Assembly: GCA_013154145.1 (NCBI GenBank)
Contig: JAADDC010000062.1
Span: 1 to 8,611, forward strand
Direction of reading: 5' to 3'
Source: Candidatus Iainarchaeum sp.
Lineage (GTDB): Archaea > Iainarchaeota > Iainarchaeia > JAADDC01
DNA: 8,611 nt
In this document: positions 6,095-8,611 of the stretch, piece after piece
Layout: each line of letters starts with the position of its first letter
Numbering within the stretch: the stretch's first letter is position 1
The notes under the pieces: model-generated
Database searches by the model: none
The model's input: the letters and a program-made list of their open reading frames with translations, nothing else
What the model was told of the DNA's origin: nothing
Translations under genes and position numbers: made by a program

Positions 6095-7453
6095 CTATAA
6101 AAAGCCAAGGAGGTAGGCCGGAACCCTTATTACCTCTCCCTCCTGGAGGACGTCCTCCAAGTTCACGATGACGCGGCGGGCATTGATCCCGCTCCTGCCA
6201 AACTGGCTCTCCCTCTCCTTTTTTACGCCCACTTCAATGAGAACGGGGCCCTGCCTGGTCTCCACGTAGAAGTCAACGGGGCTTGGATAACACAACTTGT
6301 TCACCCTGCTGTTCCAGCTCAGGAAGGATGCGATGGCGTTCTCCAGCAGCTGGGGAAGCAGGGATCTCAGGTGCCTCTGGCTGCGGTAGCCCAGCAGAAC
6401 GGGGATGAGGTTGGGGTGGTTGAAGTAGTACTTGCGGGGCTCCCTGAGGGCGGAGGAGGCGCCGCAGTGTTTCACCTCAATGAGCAAAGAGGAGTCCACG
6501 AGGACGCGGAGGAGTTTCCAGACGGTGCCGCGGGTGAGGCCCGTCCGGCGGGAGAGCCTGTCCAGAGAAACTGGTGATCCCACGGCCTCCGCCAGGAAGG
6601 TCAGGATGTCGGGAACGGCGGAGAGCGTAGAGCTCTCAAATTCACCACTTCTTGGGAGGTCGTCCGCCACGATCTTCTGTATTATACCTTCCAGCATCTC
6701 GAAGTAGAGGGTGCCTTCGCCGTAGCGCTTGAAGAGGGGGAAGCCGCCCGTGGCAAGGTACCCTTCGAACAGGCTCACGGGGGAGCCCAGCTTCAAGAGC
6801 GATGTTCTCAGGAGCTCGTAAACTTTTCTCAGGTTTCTTCCGCCAAAGAAGCTGTTGTTCAAGGCCCTTCGGCTCCCCCTTGGCGGCTTCCATCCCTCGT
6901 ACTTGAGCATCAGGTACTCCGAGAACTGGAGGGGGGTCAGCTCCCGGATCAGCGCCCGCCTGCGAAGCTCCGAGCCGGCCATCAAGCTTATGGAAGATGA
7001 GCCCGTGGCAACCACGCTGAGCTTCTTGTTGAAGTAGGACGCGTCGTAGATGTCCTTGAGCCAGCCGTCCCACCCCCTAACGCTGTGGACCTCGTCCAGG
7101 AGCAGGATGGTGCGGCGCCTGAGCTCGTGGGGCCGGTAGCCCAGGTAGTCGAACACCGCCTGGAAGGTCTGGGAGGGGTCACCGACGCGCCTGTACAGCC
7201 TGTCCATTGGAACGTAGAGCACGTCCACGCCGCTTCTCAGATAATGGTCCAAGAGCTGGAGGAGAAGAAAGGTCTTGCCCGTGCCCCTGAGGCCGTAGAG
7301 GAGGATGAGGGGCGTTCCCTTGTCTACAAGGTCCACGATGTGCTTGAATATCATGCGGCGGGGGTAGGGACGCCCCTGGGGGTCATATATTATTTCTTTA
7401 TAGATGTCAAGTGTGTCGGAAAACAGCTCGGAGACGATCGATTTGCCGTCCAT
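6095..7453 (-). CDS. AAA-type ATPase with winged-helix-like and DUF4143/nuclease-like C-terminal domain
   Basis: This 452-aa protein is an archaeal ATPase of the AAA_14/DUF4143 group, whose cellular role is poorly known. The ATPase part has Walker A GLRGTGKT (54-61), Walker B ILLLDE (116-121), a sensor VATGSSS (148-154), and the typical RRRALIRELTPLQFSEYL (164-181) with GGFP (236-239). A winged-helix-like segment lies at about 284-328 (SLDRLSRRTGLTRGTVWKLL, 296-315, then VLVDSSLLIEVK). The C-terminal region resembles the degenerate PD-(D/E)XK fold of DUF4143: EN (371-372), VDFYV (393-397) and VLIEVGVKK (404-412). Here the usual E-x-K is spread to EVGVK, so nuclease activity is doubtful. The ATG at 7453 lies beside an AT-rich regulatory region with two palindromes. 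Such ATPase genes often move between genomes; no direct sign of transfer is seen. Confidence 0.88.
   Translation of the reverse strand: MDGKSIVSELFSDTLDIYKEIIYDPQGRPYPRRMIFKHIVDLVDKGTPLILLYGLRGTGKTFLLLQLLDHYLRSGVDVLYVPMDRLYRRVGDPSQTFQAVFDYLGYRPHELRRRTILLLDEVHSVRGWDGWLKDIYDASYFNKKLSVVATGSSSISLMAGSELRRRALIRELTPLQFSEYLMLKYEGWKPPRGSRRALNNSFFGGRNLRKVYELLRTSLLKLGSPVSLFEGYLATGGFPLFKRYGEGTLYFEMLEGIIQKIVADDLPRSGEFESSTLSAVPDILTFLAEAVGSPVSLDRLSRRTGLTRGTVWKLLRVLVDSSLLIEVKHCGASSALREPRKYYFNHPNLIPVLLGYRSQRHLRSLLPQLLENAIASFLSWNSRVNKLCYPSPVDFYVETRQGPVLIEVGVKKERESQFGRSGINARRVIVNLEDVLQEGEVIRVPAYLLGFL
6096..6103 (-). promoter_or_regulatory. TATA box for pyrH
   Basis: On the minus strand TTTTTATA is centred 25.5 nt before the pyrH ATG at 6074. 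It overlaps the stop codon (TAG, 6097-6095) and last codons of the ATPase gene, so pyrH can be expressed independently of the ATPase, probably from a leaderless mRNA. Confidence 0.6.
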
Positions 7454-7454
7454 T

Positions 7455-7476
7455 ATTGTTTATTTTAATGAACAAT
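7455..7476. promoter_or_regulatory. Palindromic operator-like element, copy 1
   Basis: ATTGTTTATT and AATGAACAAT flank a TT spacer, forming a 10-bp inverted repeat with one mismatch. It lies directly upstream of the ATPase start codon, between it and the TATA box, and so covers the predicted transcription start. Its inner 18 bp share the same half-site, AATGAACA, and the same 2-nt spacer as copy 2. Confidence 0.65.
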
Positions 7477-7478
7477 GG

Positions 7479-7486
7479 TTTAAAAA
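7479..7486 (-). promoter_or_regulatory. TATA box for the ATPase gene
   Basis: On the minus strand TTTTTAAA is centred about 28-30 nt before the ATG at 7453, predicting no leader or one of a few bases. It lies between the two palindromic operator-like elements, with 2 nt to copy 1 and 4 nt to copy 2. Confidence 0.55.
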
Positions 7487-7490
7487 TAGG

Positions 7491-7508
7491 TGTTCATTGT
7501 AATGAACA
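7491..7508. promoter_or_regulatory. Palindromic operator-like element, copy 2
   Basis: TGTTCATT and AATGAACA form a perfect 8-bp inverted repeat around a GT spacer. Its centre (7499.5) is 46.5 nt from both the ATPase ATG (7453) and the prf1 GTG (7546), so it occupies positions -38 to -55 of both genes. It ends 7 nt before the prf1 TATA box and is centred 34 bp from copy 1. A dimeric winged-helix regulator bound here could act on both promoters. Confidence 0.7.
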
Positions 7509-7515
7509 GCGTCCC

Positions 7516-7523
7516 TTTATAAA
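7516..7523 (+). promoter_or_regulatory. TATA box for prf1
   Basis: TTTATAAA is centred exactly 26.5 nt before the GTG at 7546 and predicts a leaderless mRNA. No Shine-Dalgarno sequence precedes the GTG. Confidence 0.7.
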
Positions 7524-7545
7524 CTCGCCGTCATCCCATCCTATT

Positions 7546-8611
7546 GTGGCGGAGGATCCCCACAAGCTAAAGAGGCTGGTCAGGGAGCTCGAGAAGATCA
7601 GGGGGACCGGAACCCAGCTTATCTCCCTCTACATCCCCCCGAACTATCCCCGCAGCGAGCTCTCTTCCATGCTAACAGATGAGTACTCCAAGGCCGGCAA
7701 CATCAAGAGCAAGCAGACCAGGAAAAACGTGCAGGCGGCCCTCCAGAAGATCATGGTCTACCTCAAGTCCATCGACTACAAAATCCCCGAGACGGGGCTC
7801 ATCATCTTCTGCGGAAACGTGTCGCCGGATCCGGGGAGGAGCGACATCCGCCTCTGGGCCGTGGTGCCTCCCCAGCCCTCTCCCAAGATTTACCGCTGTG
7901 ACTCCACCTTCTACCTGGAGCCCCTCCGGGAGATGGTGAAGCCCTCGGACGTTTATGGCATCGTCGTGATGGATGGCCGGGAGGCTACGGTGGCACTGGT
8001 GAAGGGCAACAGCTTCGAGATCGTGGGAAGGGTGAGGAGCCTCGCGCCGGGCAAGCACCACAAGGGTGGCCAGTCCGCCCGGAGGTTCGAGAGGCTCATA
8101 GAGCAGGCGGAGCACGAGTACCACAAGAAATTGGCCGAGGTCATAAAGGCCGCCTTCTGGGACATACGAAACGACCTCAAGGGGATCATATTCGGCGGGC
8201 CCGGCCCCCACAAGAACGAGTTCCTGAACGCCGACTACCTGCCCAACGAACTGAAAAAGAAGATCATAGGCGTTGTGGACACGGGCTACACGGACGAGTA
8301 CGGCATAAGGGAGGCCATGGAGGCCGCCAAGGACCTACTCAAGGACGCGGAGATCATGGTACAAAAGAGGGAGGTGGAGCGCTTCATAGGGGAGGCCGTG
8401 AAAGGGGGCCTTGTGAGCTACGGCGTAAAGAACGTCTACGAGGACCTGAAGATGGGCAAGGTGGAGGAGCTCCTCATCTCCGAGGACTTCTCCGCCTGGA
8501 AGGGGACCTACGTCTGTGATAACTGCGGCCACAGGCTCGAGGTCGTCGACATAAACAGGGAGAAGCTGGAGAAGCTCTCGCCCAGCTGTCCTTCCTGCGG
8601 ATCCCCCATGA
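7546..8611 (+). CDS. prf1: Peptide chain release factor aRF1, 3' end cut by the window
   Basis: aRF1 reads all three stop codons in the ribosomal A site and triggers release of the finished protein. The 355 visible residues contain the stop-codon reading loop GNIKSKQTRKN (51-61, NIKS at 52-55), YRCDSTF (116-122) of the recognition domain, and the peptide-release loop KGGQSARR (173-180, GGQ at 174-176). They then run through the C-terminal domain with GGPGPHKNEFL (217-227), VDTGYTDEYG (244-253) and a zinc-ribbon-type cysteine set, CDNC (324-327) and CPSC (348-351). Family members are about 410-420 aa, so roughly 60 residues are missing beyond the edge. The start is GTG at 7546, chosen because the protein then begins like other aRF1 proteins and a TATA box lies 26.5 nt upstream. 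It diverges from the ATPase gene and shares the central operator-like palindrome with it. Confidence 0.95.
   Translation, partial: MAEDPHKLKRLVRELEKIRGTGTQLISLYIPPNYPRSELSSMLTDEYSKAGNIKSKQTRKNVQAALQKIMVYLKSIDYKIPETGLIIFCGNVSPDPGRSDIRLWAVVPPQPSPKIYRCDSTFYLEPLREMVKPSDVYGIVVMDGREATVALVKGNSFEIVGRVRSLAPGKHHKGGQSARRFERLIEQAEHEYHKKLAEVIKAAFWDIRNDLKGIIFGGPGPHKNEFLNADYLPNELKKKIIGVVDTGYTDEYGIREAMEAAKDLLKDAEIMVQKREVERFIGEAVKGGLVSYGVKNVYEDLKMGKVEELLISEDFSAWKGTYVCDNCGHRLEVVDINREKLEKLSPSCPSCGSPM

Noticed and set aside
7672..8211. Minus-strand open frame antisense to prf1
   Set aside because: The plus strand encodes an unmistakable aRF1 across the same bases; the antisense frame shows no family pattern or start signals.
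13..8604. GGATCC occurs about nine times, more than expected by chance
   Set aside because: Most copies fall in coding frames and can be explained by codon choice; there is no spacing pattern or link to a restriction system.

Overview
The window carries eleven protein-coding genes packed almost end to end, two of them cut by the window edges. It comes from an archaeon. The evidence is an aRF1 translation release factor with NIKS and GGQ motifs, the RNA polymerase subunit RpoL, the exosome subunit Csl4, the archaeal families DUF99 and DUF373, a presenilin-like A22 protease, an archaeal-type UMP kinase, and TATA-box promoters. The DNA is GC-rich, starts are often GTG or TTG, and intergenic spaces are very short. 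This fits a compact, possibly thermophilic genome of euryarchaeal affinity; the lineage is inference only.

Layout. Positions 1-1712 (minus strand) hold an information-processing operon in the order: unknown helical protein, csl4, rpoL, DUF99 protein, then the start of a further gene running off the left edge. Positions 1765-5452 hold four membrane-protein genes: a SpoIIM-family protein (+), an SPFH/stomatin-like protein (-), a DUF373 protein (+) and a presenilin-like intramembrane protease (+, overlapping DUF373 by 4 nt). Positions 5412-7453 (minus) hold pyrH (UMP kinase) and an AAA ATPase of the ATPase/DUF4143 type. From 7546 (+) prf1 (aRF1) runs off the right edge.

Promoter organisation is the most striking aspect. 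Each inferred first gene of a transcript has a TATA-like box centred about 25-30 nt before its start codon, which predicts leaderless or near-leaderless mRNAs. Genes inside operons instead have Shine-Dalgarno-like sequences or stop/start overlaps. Three divergent gene pairs show unusual geometry. One has a perfectly palindromic TATA box exactly midway between two start codons (1734-1743). One has two interleaved promoters in a 31-nt gap (3455-3485). The third has two copies of one palindromic operator-like element between the ATPase and prf1 (7455-7476 and 7491-7508), and the second copy sits exactly at the midpoint between the two start codons. This last site is the best candidate for an undescribed regulatory circuit, because the ATPase beside it contains a winged-helix-like segment.

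No rRNA, tRNA, CRISPR array, insertion sequence or clear terminator was seen. No stretch longer than 100 nt lacks a gene.
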